Source of the DNA: Empedobacter stercoris | Lineage (GTDB): Bacteria; Bacteroidota; Bacteroidia; Flavobacteriales; Weeksellaceae | NCBI RefSeq assembly: GCF_020281205.1 | Contig: NZ_JACXZC010000002.1 | Coordinates: 62,001-126,000, forward strand | DNA length: 64,000 bases | Direction: 5' to 3' | Shown here: positions 50,254-62,105 of the stretch, in pieces | Position numbering within the stretch: position 1 is the stretch's first letter | How the letters are laid out: the number at the start of each line of letters is the position of its first letter | The notes under the pieces: generated by a model | Told to the model about the DNA's origin: nothing | Seen by the model: only the letters and a program-made list of their open reading frames with translations | Database searches by the model: none | Translations under genes and position numbers: made by a program

Positions 50254-50261
50254 CAAAGATA
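50254..50261 (-). promoter_or_regulatory. Promoter -7 element TATCTTTG for the DUF4199 operon
   Basis: On the minus strand TATCTTTG ends four bases before the ATG at 50249. This is close enough that transcription should begin at or next to the start codon. Confidence 0.55.
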
Positions 50262-50345
50262 AATATATCCTTTATTCTATGATAGTTTATTTTGTATGAT
50301 TTAAAAGGTAATTTATATTAAGAAATAAATTATTTTTGTTTGTAA

Positions 50346-51808
50346 ATGATTTCATTATTTAAATATTTTTTTAGCTGTATCTCTCATCACTTCGTCTCTA
50401 TTAATAGTAGAAGTGAATGATAAAACGATGCCTTTAGACGAATATTTACATGATTATAATTCTGTTTTATACAACAATCCTTCAGAAGTTATTTCGAATG
50501 CAGAGTTTTTGATTCGAAATTTGGATAATAAAAAAAATATTGCCGAAACTTATCTGCTTTTAGCTTATGGTCATTTTTATGCTGGGAAAAATGATAAAGC
50601 TTTAGAAAATGCTGCTCTTGCTAATCTGGAAGCATTAAAAACATCGAATATAAAGCTAATTGATGATTCAGAATTGAATCTATCAACAGTATCATTTATA
50701 TGATTTTTCTGAAAAATATATTGCTGAAAATCATTCAGAGAATGGAATTTCAATAAAGGCTTCACAATTTTTTAATCAAGGAAATTTTGGGAAATGTATT
50801 GAAACGTTTTTAGGTAAAAAAAAATTGACGATTGAGGAAAAACTTATTTTGTCAAAGGCTTATCTTAAAAATCATCAATATGATAAAGCCTTTCAATTAC
50901 TTCAAAATCTGAATCAAAATGATGCACTTGGTTTGTATTTTAAAACAAGAATAGAATTGTATTTGGGAGAATTGTACTTTGATAAAAGGGAGACAGATAA
51001 AGCGCTAAATCATTATAAAATTGCGTTGAGTTTGGCCAAGAAATTAAATCATCCTTATTTAATTAACGATGTTTATTACAATTTGGGAAGCTTGTATTTA
51101 GCAACTCATTCTATTCACGAAATTAATTATTATAGCGAAAAGTATGACTCCATTTCTACGTTGAATTTATTGATGAATCAGAAAATTAATAATGAAATTT
51201 TTTATCATCAATCAAAAATAATCCAATTAAAGCAGCAAAAAACAGAAGATTTATTACAAAGACTTATCATTTTTTCCTTTGTTGTGTTATTCTTAACTAT
51301 CCTTATTTATGGTTATATTCTGAACAAAAAAAAGGAAAAATTAGGTGTTGTTACTACAATTTTACAAACCATAAAAGAATCTAAAAATGAAGTTGTACAA
51401 GCTGATTTGGAAACTAAATATTCGCAAAAAACAGATTTGTTGTCTAAAGATAAAGAATACGCGCTTTTGCAAAAGTTAGATTCTTTTGAGAAAACGAATA
51501 AATTTTTATCCAAAAATGTTTCGTTAAGGCTTGTTGCATCTAAACTTGATACCAATACAAAATATCTGAGTGAGGTGATTAATCGTCATAAGAAAAAGAA
51601 TTTCAACACTTATATAAACGAACTTAGAATAAAATATATACTGAATAAGTTGACAACCGATTCTAATTATTTGAATTATAAAATCAGTTATTTAGCGGAA
51701 GAAGCGGGGTTTTCTTCGCACAGTAGTTTTGTGTCTGCATTTAAAACTTTTACAGGAACTACACCAACACTTTTCATTAACACTTTAAGTCGAACAGCAG
51801 AATTATGA
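50346..51808 (+). pseudogene. TPR/AraC-type regulator broken by two +1 frameshifts
   Basis: Read with two single-base skips, this is one gene of about 487 codons: signal-type N-terminus, TPR domain, transmembrane helix (about residues 295-315) and a C-terminal AraC HTH (LRLVASKLDTNTKYLSEVIN ... AEEAGFSSHSSFVSAFKTFT). The first shift lies in a seven-T run at 50366-50372: removing one T joins MISLFKYF to LAVSLITSSLL, a plausible signal peptide. The second lies near 50677-50682, where SELN must jump frame to reach YQQYHLYDFSEKY. As it stands the gene gives a 96-residue TPR piece (GTG at 50413) and a 327-residue piece (TTG at 50825). It may be decayed, phase-variable at the T run, or a sequencing artefact. 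Confidence 0.7.
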
Positions 51809-52929
51809 GAAAAATACTATTGATGTGGCTGATGTTGTATGGTAGTTTTATTGGTTTTGCGCAAAGTGATTCGATTAAAATTAAAAATCTTTACGAAGAA
51901 GCCAAGACAAATGTTTATAAATACCCAAAACAAGCAATAAAACAAATCGATGTTTTGATAACTCAATCAAACATAAATGCTAAACAGCTGGTTGATATTT
52001 ACATTTTAAAATCTACTGCATATTCTAATTTAAGAGACAATGAGAAAGCATTGGAACATTTGAATAAAACCTATGAATTGGTTAATGTTTTAGAAAATAA
52101 AGGACAAAAAGTAGCTGCGTTTCATCGGATTTCATCTATTTATCATAGTTTAAAGTTGTATGATAAATCGCTTGTTTACTTGAATGAAGCTGAGAAAACA
52201 ATTCAGAATTTAGAAAATAAACAGGAAAAATTAGAATCGGTTGCCTATAATTGCACCGTAAGAGGGTTGATTTTTAAAGATCTGAATAATACCAATAGCG
52301 CAATAAATTATTTTAACAAAGCCATTAGGAGTTATAATGAAATAGAGAATAGTTTTGTTGCAAATTCTAATAAAAGTGTTATTTATTATAATTTAGGATA
52401 TTGTTATTTAAAAACAGATTTGAATGCCGCTGAAAAATCATTTATCACATCTTACGAATTATCAAAATTAACAGCTACAAAAATCTTGATTGCTTATTTT
52501 TTAAAGGGGTTAGGAGAATATTATTTTAAATTAAATAATTATGAAACATCAAATAAAAAGCTGAATGAAGCATTAATTGTATTGGGTGATATTGATGATT
52601 CTGTTTTGCAACGAAATATCTATAGTTTAATAGGGTTGAATAGTATTGCACAACAAGAATGGAAGCAATTCGAGAAAGCAGATAGCTTGAGTACTTTGTA
52701 TGCTAAAAAAGTGTTGAATTCCGAGAACAAAACCATTAGTATAGCAGTTCAATCTTTAAATCACGAAGCCAAAGTTAGTACCAAGAAAACATTGTTCAAT
52801 GCCCAGTTAGTTGGTGTTTTTTCTCTTTTTATTTTGATTCTTATGACTTATGTTTTTTATAATAAACAAAAAAAAATAAATAAATGTATTCTTCAAAATC
52901 AAGAAGAATTGGTTGATCTTCTTCGTTAA
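51805..52929 (+). CDS. TPR membrane protein, HTH-less relative of the upstream regulator
   Basis: A 374-residue protein with signal peptide (1-19, ending GFAQS), six or so TPR units (about 25-310: LKSTAYSNLRDNEKALEHLN, AFHRISSIYHSLKLYDKSL, YYNLGYCYLKTDLNAAEK) and a transmembrane helix (about 332-355). It ends 19 residues later at KCILQNQEELVDLLR, without the AraC HTH that its upstream neighbour carries. It overlaps that gene by four bases and shares its layout, so it is probably a truncated paralogue or a sensor partner. I found no HTH frame after its stop. Confidence 0.75.
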   Translation: MRKILLMWLMLYGSFIGFAQSDSIKIKNLYEEAKTNVYKYPKQAIKQIDVLITQSNINAKQLVDIYILKSTAYSNLRDNEKALEHLNKTYELVNVLENKGQKVAAFHRISSIYHSLKLYDKSLVYLNEAEKTIQNLENKQEKLESVAYNCTVRGLIFKDLNNTNSAINYFNKAIRSYNEIENSFVANSNKSVIYYNLGYCYLKTDLNAAEKSFITSYELSKLTATKILIAYFLKGLGEYYFKLNNYETSNKKLNEALIVLGDIDDSVLQRNIYSLIGLNSIAQQEWKQFEKADSLSTLYAKKVLNSENKTISIAVQSLNHEAKVSTKKTLFNAQLVGVFSLFILILMTYVFYNKQKKINKCILQNQEELVDLLR

Positions 52930-53041
52930 AAGTAATTTTTTTTTCTAATATAATTTATTCATAATGAAAACGAAATGTTCTTTCGATTGTTAAACGAAGA
53001 AAAAAAATCTTCAAAATACTTTTATTTTATCAAAACATTCT

Positions 53042-53049
53042 TACCTTTG
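53042..53049 (+). promoter_or_regulatory. Promoter -7 element TACCTTTG for the SRP RNA
   Basis: TACCTTTG matches the phylum consensus and places transcription start within a few bases of the first paired base of the RNA (53054). The same octamer is used before nusB. Confidence 0.7.
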
Positions 53050-53053
53050 CATC

Positions 53054-53149
53054 AGGCAAGTCCTACACAACCAGCTCCTGTTGAATCCTCCAGGACGGGA
53101 ACGTAGCAAAGGTATACGGTCGTAGCGGTGTGATGTAGATCGCTTGCCT
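53054..53149 (+). ncRNA. ffs: Small signal recognition particle RNA (4.5S-like)
   Basis: The RNA of about 96 bases is closed by AGGCAAG (53054-53060) and CTTGCCT (53143-53149). The apical domain contains GCTCCTGTTGAATCCTCCAG, the ACG-GGAA-CGT hairpin (53095-53104) with the conserved GGAA tetraloop, and TAGCAAAGGTA. This is the flavobacterial form of the universal SRP motif that binds Ffh. It directs ribosomes making membrane proteins to the translocon. It lies alone between the TPR gene and pyrG, with its own promoter, and is followed by T-rich sequence. The remainder of the 52930-53234 gap shows no gene. Confidence 0.92.
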
Positions 53150-53165
53150 ATTTTTATTTCTCTAA

Positions 53166-56709
<3,544 letters not shown>

Positions 56710-56730
56710 TAATTTCTAAAAGATCATTCT

Positions 56731-56762
56731 AAAAATCCGTTAATAATAATTAACGGATTTTT
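56731..56762 (+). terminator. Intrinsic terminator after yidC
   Basis: A 14-bp stem (AAAAATCCGTTAAT with its complement) closes an AATA loop and is followed by Ts. Confidence 0.9.
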
Positions 56763-56841
56763 TATTCATTAAAGACAGTAAGGTTTTTGTATAGTTAATC
56801 TATTGTTAATAAAATGGTTAGTGTCTTTTTGAAATGTTTGT

Positions 56842-56858
56842 AGTGTATAAAATACACT
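56842..56858. promoter_or_regulatory. Palindrome AGTGTAT-AAA-ATACACT upstream of the satP-like gene
   Basis: A perfect 7-3-7 inverted repeat, 66 bases before the ATG at 56925. Size and symmetry suit a dimeric repressor or activator. A palindrome of the same architecture lies before glmM (57908-57924), though with a different sequence. Confidence 0.5.
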
Positions 56859-56924
56859 TTTTTTGAATAAAATGTTTTTTATTTATTATTTTCAGATTAT
56901 TATTGTCTTTAAATAATAAATAAG

Positions 56925-57491
56925 ATGAATAATATTTACTCAATTAAAGACCAAACAGCAAATCCTGGACCGCTTGGTTTGTATGGATTTGCCATGACTA
57001 CAATTTTACTAAATATTCATAACGCAGGTTTTTTTCCCGTCAATAGTATGATCATGGGAATGGGAGTTTTCTTTGGAGGCGGAGCGCAGTTTGTAGCTGG
57101 AGTGATGGAATGGAAAAAAGGAAATAACTTTGGTAGCATTGCTTTTATGTCTTATGGAGCATTTTGGTTATCACTTGTTTTTACTTGGTTAGCACCAATG
57201 TTTGGAGTGGAAAAAGCCGACGGAAATTCGATGGGTTGCTATTTAGGAATGTGGGGGTTTTTTACATTAATTAATTTTTTACAAACGTTAAAAGGTAGTT
57301 TGGTTGGTAAATTACTATTTGGATCATTAACCTTATTATTCTTTTTATTGGCTGCTGCAAACTTTACGGGTGACGAAGCTATTCTAAATTTTGCTGGTTG
57401 GACTGGAATTATTTGTGGATTTATAGCTTTTTACGAAGCATCGGCTATTATGATTAATCAGAAGTACGAAAAAACAATTCTTCCATTGTAA
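56925..57491 (+). CDS. satP: Acetate/succinate transporter (GPR1/FUN34/YaaH family)
   Basis: A 188-residue membrane protein with six helices. The signature ANPGPLGLYGFAMTTILLNI (12-31) matches the NPxPLGLxGFxxTT motif of the YaaH family, and NAGFF follows. Members form hexameric channels for acetate and succinate. FGGGAQFVAGVMEWKKGN and GAFWLSL are also typical. The gene is monocistronic, with a 7-3-7 palindrome upstream and a strong terminator after it. The satP symbol is from homology class; the substrate is not shown. Confidence 0.88.
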   Translation: MNNIYSIKDQTANPGPLGLYGFAMTTILLNIHNAGFFPVNSMIMGMGVFFGGGAQFVAGVMEWKKGNNFGSIAFMSYGAFWLSLVFTWLAPMFGVEKADGNSMGCYLGMWGFFTLINFLQTLKGSLVGKLLFGSLTLLFFLLAAANFTGDEAILNFAGWTGIICGFIAFYEASAIMINQKYEKTILPL

Positions 57492-57500
57492 AATAAACAT

Positions 57501-57540
57501 AAAAAAAATCCTTTCGCAAAACTGCGAAAGGATTTTTTTT
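57501..57540. terminator. Strong bidirectional terminator
   Basis: An 18-bp perfect stem with GC-rich top (CCTTTCGCA) and A/T-run arms closes an AAAC loop. It serves the satP-like gene and the convergent glsB-like gene. Confidence 0.92.
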
Positions 57541-57555
57541 ATAAAGAATAACGAA

Positions 57556-57870
57556 TTATTTATTAAACATTGGTGCTAAAAATTTTTTCCAAATAAATAG
57601 TAAAATCAACTCTCCTAAAATAGAGAACATCCAATCAAATGGATTAAAGAAACTTATTTCTCCATCATGAGAAATTCCTAATATAGTTCGCATATAAGCT
57701 CCTAAATAAGTACCAACAATACCAATTAAAGCTGTTACCCAAAAACCTCCTGGATCTTTTCCTGGCATGATGGCTTTTGCAATTCCTGCATAAATAAGCC
57801 CGAAAACAAGGTAAACTAAGAAGCTCTAAACTCCTGTAATAGTCAACATAATAAATGAAGTTGTCATCAT
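57556..57870 (-). pseudogene. GlsB/YeaQ-type membrane protein with an internal amber stop
   Basis: Starting at the ATG at 57870 the frame reads MMTTSFIMLTITGV, then TAG (57828-57826), then SFLVYLVFGLIYAGIAKAIM and the whole family core PGKDPGGFWVTALIGIVGTY to the stop at 57556. Only the TAG interrupts one continuous 104-residue protein; TGG (Trp) is the simplest ancestral codon. The core has three helices and the AxxIMPGKDPGGF motif of GlsB-type stress proteins. A shorter product could start from the internal ATG at 57768 (70 residues) but lacks the first helix. A disabled gene, an error, or leaky readthrough all fit. Confidence 0.7.
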
Positions 57871-57907
57871 AATTAATTAATAATATTTTTAAAGGTTGTA
57901 AAATAAT

Positions 57908-57924
57908 GTTAAGTAAAACTTAAC
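57908..57924. promoter_or_regulatory. Palindrome GTTAAGT-AAA-ACTTAAC upstream of glmM
   Basis: A perfect 7-3-7 inverted repeat between the glsB-like gene and the glmM promoter element at 57960. It ends 36 bases before that element, a position that suits an activator or repressor site. Confidence 0.5.
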
Positions 57925-57959
57925 TAAAATCGTTCCAAAAAGATAAGAAAACTTTTTTG

Positions 57960-57967
57960 TATTTTTG
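57960..57967 (+). promoter_or_regulatory. Promoter -7 element TATTTTTG for glmM
   Basis: TATTTTTG matches the consensus and predicts a start near 57973, which supports the ATG at 57990 over the earlier in-frame start at 57957. No clear -33 TTG. Confidence 0.6.
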
Positions 57968-57989
57968 TATTACTTATAAAATAAATTAT

Positions 57990-59372
57990 ATGTCTTTAAT
58001 AAAATCAATTTCGGGTTTTCGTGGAACAATCGGAGGAAAGCCAGGAGATAACTTAACGCCCATTGATGCAGTAAAATTTGCTGCTGCTTACGGAACATGG
58101 TTAAAAAATCAATCAACTCAATCAGAGTACAAAGTGATTGTTGGCCGTGATGCTCGTATTTCAGGTCAAATGGTTTCTCAATTAGTTTGTTCTACTTTAC
58201 AGGGATTGGGTATAAATGTCGTTGATTTAGGATTGTCTACTACCCCGACAGTCGAAGTAATGGTAACACATTTACACGCAGATGGAGGAATAATCTTAAC
58301 AGCTTCTCATAATCCAAAAGAATGGAATGCTTTGAAATTGTTAAATGCCAAAGGTGAATTTGTTTCTGCTGAAGATGGTGCACAAATTTTAGCTTTTGCT
58401 GATAAAGACGATTATACATTTGCAGAAGTCGATAATTTAGGATTTTACGAAACATTTGATGATGCAATTGACTTACATATCGAGAAAATTTTATCTTTAC
58501 CTTTAGTTGACGCAGAAGCTATCCGTAACAAAAATTTTAAAGTTGCAATTGATGCAGTAAATTCGACTGGAGGAATAGCAATTCCCAAGTTGTTACAACG
58601 CTTAGGAGTGATTCATTACGATATGTATTGTGAACCAAACGGACATTTTCCACACAATCCAGAACCGTTAAAAGAACATTTAGGCGATATCTGTCAAAAG
58701 GTGGTTGATGAACAAGCAGATTTTGGAATTGTGGTTGATCCAGATGTAGATCGTTTGGCGATTATAGATGAAAAGGGTGAAATGTTTGGTGAAGAATATA
58801 CATTGGTTGCAGTGGCAGATTATGTATTGTCCAAAACACCTTCAGCAACGGTTTCTAATTTATCTTCTTCTCGTGCTTTACGCGATGTGACGGAGAAATA
58901 TGGTCAAAAATATTCACCTTCAGCAGTTGGAGAAGTGAATGTTGTGGTAGAGATGAAAAATGTTGAAGCTAAAATTGGCGGAGAAGGTAACGGAGGAATT
59001 ATTTATCCAGAATTACACTACGGACGCGACTCTTTAGTTGGTATCGCTTTATTCTTGACACATTTAGCTGAACGAAATATTCCAGTTTCTGAATTGAGAG
59101 CATCTTATCCTGCTTATTTTATGGCAAAAAAGAAAATCGAATTAACTCCAGAAATTAACGTAGACGAATTGTTAATGAAGATTCAAGAAGTTTACAAAAA
59201 TGAAGAAATCAACACTGTTGATGGTGTTAAAATAGATTTTCCAACCGAATGGGTTCACTTAAGAAAATCGAACACAGAGCCAATTATTCGTATTTACACA
59301 GAAAGTACTTCAGAAGAAAATGCGAATAAATTAGCAGATAAAATGATCGAAAGTATCAAAAATATTATTTAA
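57990..59372 (+). CDS. glmM: Phosphoglucosamine mutase
   Basis: A 460-residue phosphohexomutase, shorter than and different from the one at 46270. MSLIKSISGFRGTIGGKPGD is the typical Bacteroidota GlmM start. The active serine loop is TASHNPKEWNALKLL, the metal site is VDPDVDRLAI, the sugar loop is GEGNGG, and the phosphate site is RKSNTEPIIRIY. It turns glucosamine-6-phosphate into glucosamine-1-phosphate for UDP-GlcNAc, hence for peptidoglycan, lipid A and the polysaccharide loci here. Start chosen at 57990 from the promoter position. Confidence 0.9.
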   Translation: MSLIKSISGFRGTIGGKPGDNLTPIDAVKFAAAYGTWLKNQSTQSEYKVIVGRDARISGQMVSQLVCSTLQGLGINVVDLGLSTTPTVEVMVTHLHADGGIILTASHNPKEWNALKLLNAKGEFVSAEDGAQILAFADKDDYTFAEVDNLGFYETFDDAIDLHIEKILSLPLVDAEAIRNKNFKVAIDAVNSTGGIAIPKLLQRLGVIHYDMYCEPNGHFPHNPEPLKEHLGDICQKVVDEQADFGIVVDPDVDRLAIIDEKGEMFGEEYTLVAVADYVLSKTPSATVSNLSSSRALRDVTEKYGQKYSPSAVGEVNVVVEMKNVEAKIGGEGNGGIIYPELHYGRDSLVGIALFLTHLAERNIPVSELRASYPAYFMAKKKIELTPEINVDELLMKIQEVYKNEEINTVDGVKIDFPTEWVHLRKSNTEPIIRIYTESTSEENANKLADKMIESIKNII

Positions 59373-59396
59373 AACAATCTGTTTTAATTGTTTAAT

Positions 59397-59450
59397 AAAT
59401 GTGCAAAACTCTAACAATTCGTTGTGAATTTTGCACATTTTATTTTGTAA
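59397..59450 (+). terminator. Terminator-like stem after glmM with a nested hairpin
   Basis: AAATGTGCAAAA (59397-59408) pairs with TTTTGCACATTT (59439-59450). Inside, ACAA-TTCG-TTGT forms a small second hairpin. T-rich sequence follows. It ends 14 bases before the next ATG. Confidence 0.75.
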
Positions 59451-59464
59451 ATTAGTTTGATATT

Positions 59465-60844
59465 ATGGACGAAGATTTTTTTAATAACGAACTGATTGAA
59501 CGTTTTGAACAAATGCTTGAGAATCGTGAGTATAAATATTACGATTCGGAAGATTTGGTTGAAATAATTGAATTCTACATTGAAGTAAATGATAGCGAAT
59601 ATGCCAAACGTGCATTGGATTTCGCAGAAAAAATGCATCCCGAAAATGTAGAAATCAAGATCAAGAAGATAGAATATCTACTTTTGATTAATGAGTTGAA
59701 ACGTTCGGCGAAATTAATTCAAGATCTGGAAGAAGTTGCTGCTAATGAATTGGATTATTTATTGGTACAGGCACGTTTTTGGGGAATGAAAAATATGCCT
59801 CGAAAAGCCATTGGCTTTTACGAAGATGCATTGTTGATAGATGACGAAGAAACAGATTTTATTTGCAATTGTATCGGGAATGAATACTTGAATTTAGATG
59901 AGGTTTATTCAGCTTTAATCGCATTTAGAAAGGCATTAAAATTTAATCCAGAAAATGATTATTCTTTTTATTCGATCATACAATGTTTCGAAGATATTCA
60001 TAATCCAGATGAATGCATTGATTTCTTGCAGGATTTTATCGATGATAACCCTTATTCAGAAGTTGCTTGGTTGCAACTTGGTATGTTGTATAATCACAAA
60101 AAAATGTATAAAGAAGCCATAAATGCTTTAGATTATGTGATTGCAATAAATCCAAGTTCTATAGCTGGTCATGCGAATAAAGCGCTTTCTTATGAGGAAT
60201 TGAAAAATTTCAATAAAGCTATTGAGATATTAGAAGAAACTTTAGAATTTGATGATTTTCCAGCTGTGACGTATTTTAAAATTGGTGAATTATACGAGAA
60301 ATTAGAAAAACCTCAAAAAGCCCTAAAAGCCTATCATATTGCGATAAAAGAAGATCCACAATTGGATAAAGCTTGGGCAAAATCTGCCGCTTTGTATGAT
60401 AAGATGGGAAATTTGGATGGAGCAGAATATTACATTCAACGCGCCATTGAATTAAGTGACGATAATTCTGAATATTACACCAATTCAGTTTATTATTTCT
60501 TGAAACAAATGAAGTTTGAGGAAGCAGTAAGATGTTTAGCAAAATTAGTTGAACTAAAACCTCTTGTTTTTAATACATGGTTTGCGTATGTAGAAACTTT
60601 AATTGCAATTGGCGAATATGAACAAGCAATTGAGATTTTATTAATAGGTGCTTTGAAGAATTTTAACCGTGCCGAATTTTTCTATCAATTAAGTAATGTT
60701 TATTATTTGATTGATGAGGAGCAATTAGGAAATGAAGCATTACGAAATGCTTTGAATATGGATAGTACAATCAAAGAAATAATGTTTGAAAATTATCCTA
60801 TTCTTCAAGATAAAATAAAAAATATCTCTGAAGATGATGATTAA
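59465..60844 (+). CDS. Tetratricopeptide-repeat protein
   Basis: A 459-residue cytoplasmic TPR protein without a signal peptide. About ten degenerate 34-residue units run from residue 30 to 430, for example LIAFRKALKFNPENDYSFYS, AWLQLGMLYNHKKMYKEAIN, AHANKALSYEELKN-type and YFKIGELYEKLEKPQKALKA. The consensus W/LG/Y/A-A-P positions are well kept in the second half. Acidic N- and C-termini (MDEDFF, NISEDDD). It is monocistronic between terminators. TPR arrays mediate protein-protein contact; the partner is unknown. Confidence 0.88.
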   Translation: MDEDFFNNELIERFEQMLENREYKYYDSEDLVEIIEFYIEVNDSEYAKRALDFAEKMHPENVEIKIKKIEYLLLINELKRSAKLIQDLEEVAANELDYLLVQARFWGMKNMPRKAIGFYEDALLIDDEETDFICNCIGNEYLNLDEVYSALIAFRKALKFNPENDYSFYSIIQCFEDIHNPDECIDFLQDFIDDNPYSEVAWLQLGMLYNHKKMYKEAINALDYVIAINPSSIAGHANKALSYEELKNFNKAIEILEETLEFDDFPAVTYFKIGELYEKLEKPQKALKAYHIAIKEDPQLDKAWAKSAALYDKMGNLDGAEYYIQRAIELSDDNSEYYTNSVYYFLKQMKFEEAVRCLAKLVELKPLVFNTWFAYVETLIAIGEYEQAIEILLIGALKNFNRAEFFYQLSNVYYLIDEEQLGNEALRNALNMDSTIKEIMFENYPILQDKIKNISEDDD

Positions 60845-60851
60845 TTAAATC

Positions 60852-60883
60852 AAAATAGGCTGCCCAAATTGGCAGCCTATTTT
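60852..60883. terminator. Bidirectional terminator
   Basis: A 13-bp perfect stem (AAAATAGGCTGCC with its complement) has a six-base loop. It lies between the convergent TPR and PiT genes. Confidence 0.92.
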
Positions 60884-60905
60884 ATTATGTTTTAAATTAT
60901 TGTTT

Positions 60906-62003
60906 TTAGAAAAATAATGAGAATAAGTAGTAAAAACCACTTGCTATAAGTGCAGAAACAGGAATTGTCAAAATCCAAGCCCAAAGTAAACTTATTGTTA
61001 CACCCCAACGAACAGCAGAAACTCTTTTCACCATTCCAACACCAATGATAGAGCCTGTGATAACGTGTGTTGTTGATACAGGCATTTTGATGTGTTCTGT
61101 AAAGAATAATGTAATTGCTGAAGCTGTTTGTGCAGTAAAACCTTCGATAGGGGTTATTTTTGTAATTTTGTTACCCATTGTTTTAAGAATTTTCATTCCT
61201 CCTCCTAATGTTCCTAAAGCGATTGCGGAGAAACATAAAATTGGCACCCAATCATGAATATCAGTACTACTTGAAGTGATGAACCAATCTTTCCAATGAA
61301 AGATATCATTCAAAACCCAGTCATTCATATCAGTATTTGCAATGGCAGTTTGGTTTGCAAGTAAAGCGAACGTGATTACTCCCATTACTTTTTGCGAATC
61401 ATTTAATCCATGACCAATACTTAGCATAGCAGAAGAAAGCAATTGCAATTTTTTGAACCATGCATCAGCTTTATGTGGTTTAGCATTTCTACAAAGATTA
61501 AGTGTGATAATGTAAATTACGTTTCCGGCAATTAAACCAATAATCGGTGCAACAAAGATGAAAGCAATTATGGTTAAAATAATTGTACTGTTAACAGCTG
61601 AAAAATCGAAACCAGTTGCAGCTAAAGCACCTCCAGCTAATCCTCCAATTAACGTATGCGAGGAAGAGGAAGGAATACCTAATTTCCATGTTAAAATATT
61701 CCAAGTAATTGCAGCAGATAGTGCGGCCATAACGACAACAGATGGATTAGATCCAAATGCTACAACGACATCTTCTTTAATAATTTTAGCGATTGTATCT
61801 GCGACTCCAAATTCTCCGATGATATATTTTGCTATGAAAAAGGCAACAAAGTTGAAAAATGCAGCCCAAATAACTGCTTGAATTGGAGTGAGTACTTTAG
61901 TTGTAACGACTGTTGCAATAGAGTTTGCGGCATCATGAAAACCATTCAAGAAATCAAATAAAATGGCTAAGCCGATAATGATAAATAATACAGTTAGTTG
62001 CAT
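60906..62003 (-). CDS. pit: Inorganic phosphate transporter, PiT family (copy 2)
   Basis: A 365-residue PiT permease with ten or so helices. The duplicated family signature is seen as FLNGFHDAANSIATVVTTKV (19-38) and, in the second half, MKMPVSTTHVITGSIIGVGM. IGHGLNDSQKVMGVI is the central GxNDxQK motif, and GIPSSSSHTLIGGLAGGALA the first half's SSSHTL loop. It carries phosphate with a cation. It is a clear paralogue of the gene at 62106 and lies 102 bases after it; a terminator separates them, so copy 2 may have its own weak promoter. Confidence 0.93.
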   Translation of the reverse strand: MQLTVLFIIIGLAILFDFLNGFHDAANSIATVVTTKVLTPIQAVIWAAFFNFVAFFIAKYIIGEFGVADTIAKIIKEDVVVAFGSNPSVVVMAALSAAITWNILTWKLGIPSSSSHTLIGGLAGGALAATGFDFSAVNSTIILTIIAFIFVAPIIGLIAGNVIYIITLNLCRNAKPHKADAWFKKLQLLSSAMLSIGHGLNDSQKVMGVITFALLANQTAIANTDMNDWVLNDIFHWKDWFITSSSTDIHDWVPILCFSAIALGTLGGGMKILKTMGNKITKITPIEGFTAQTASAITLFFTEHIKMPVSTTHVITGSIIGVGMVKRVSAVRWGVTISLLWAWILTIPVSALIASGFYYLFSLFF

Positions 62004-62065
62004 TGCGCAAATTTAACAATTTCTTAATTTTAAAATGTCGATTTTGTAAAAATATTTTAAATAAA

Positions 62066-62091
62066 AAAGGAGCTTAATTTTAAGCTCCTTT
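62066..62091 (-). terminator. Terminator between the two PiT genes
   Basis: AAAGGAGCTTA pairs with TAAGCTCCTTT around an ATTT loop and is followed by Ts on the minus strand. It would end or reduce transcription from the DUF47-PiT unit before PiT copy 2. Confidence 0.8.
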
Positions 62092-62105
62092 AGAAATATA
62101 ATGTG

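Noticed and set aside
50346-51808. Programmed +1 frameshifting
   Set aside because: No slippery motif with a stimulatory structure was seen, and two separate shifts would be required.
57957-57989. Longer start for glmM
   Set aside because: It lies on the promoter element; family starts with MSLIKSISGFRG.
59411-59638. Minus-strand frame over the TPR gene start
   Set aside because: It overlaps the glmM terminator and the real TPR start; composition is not protein-like.
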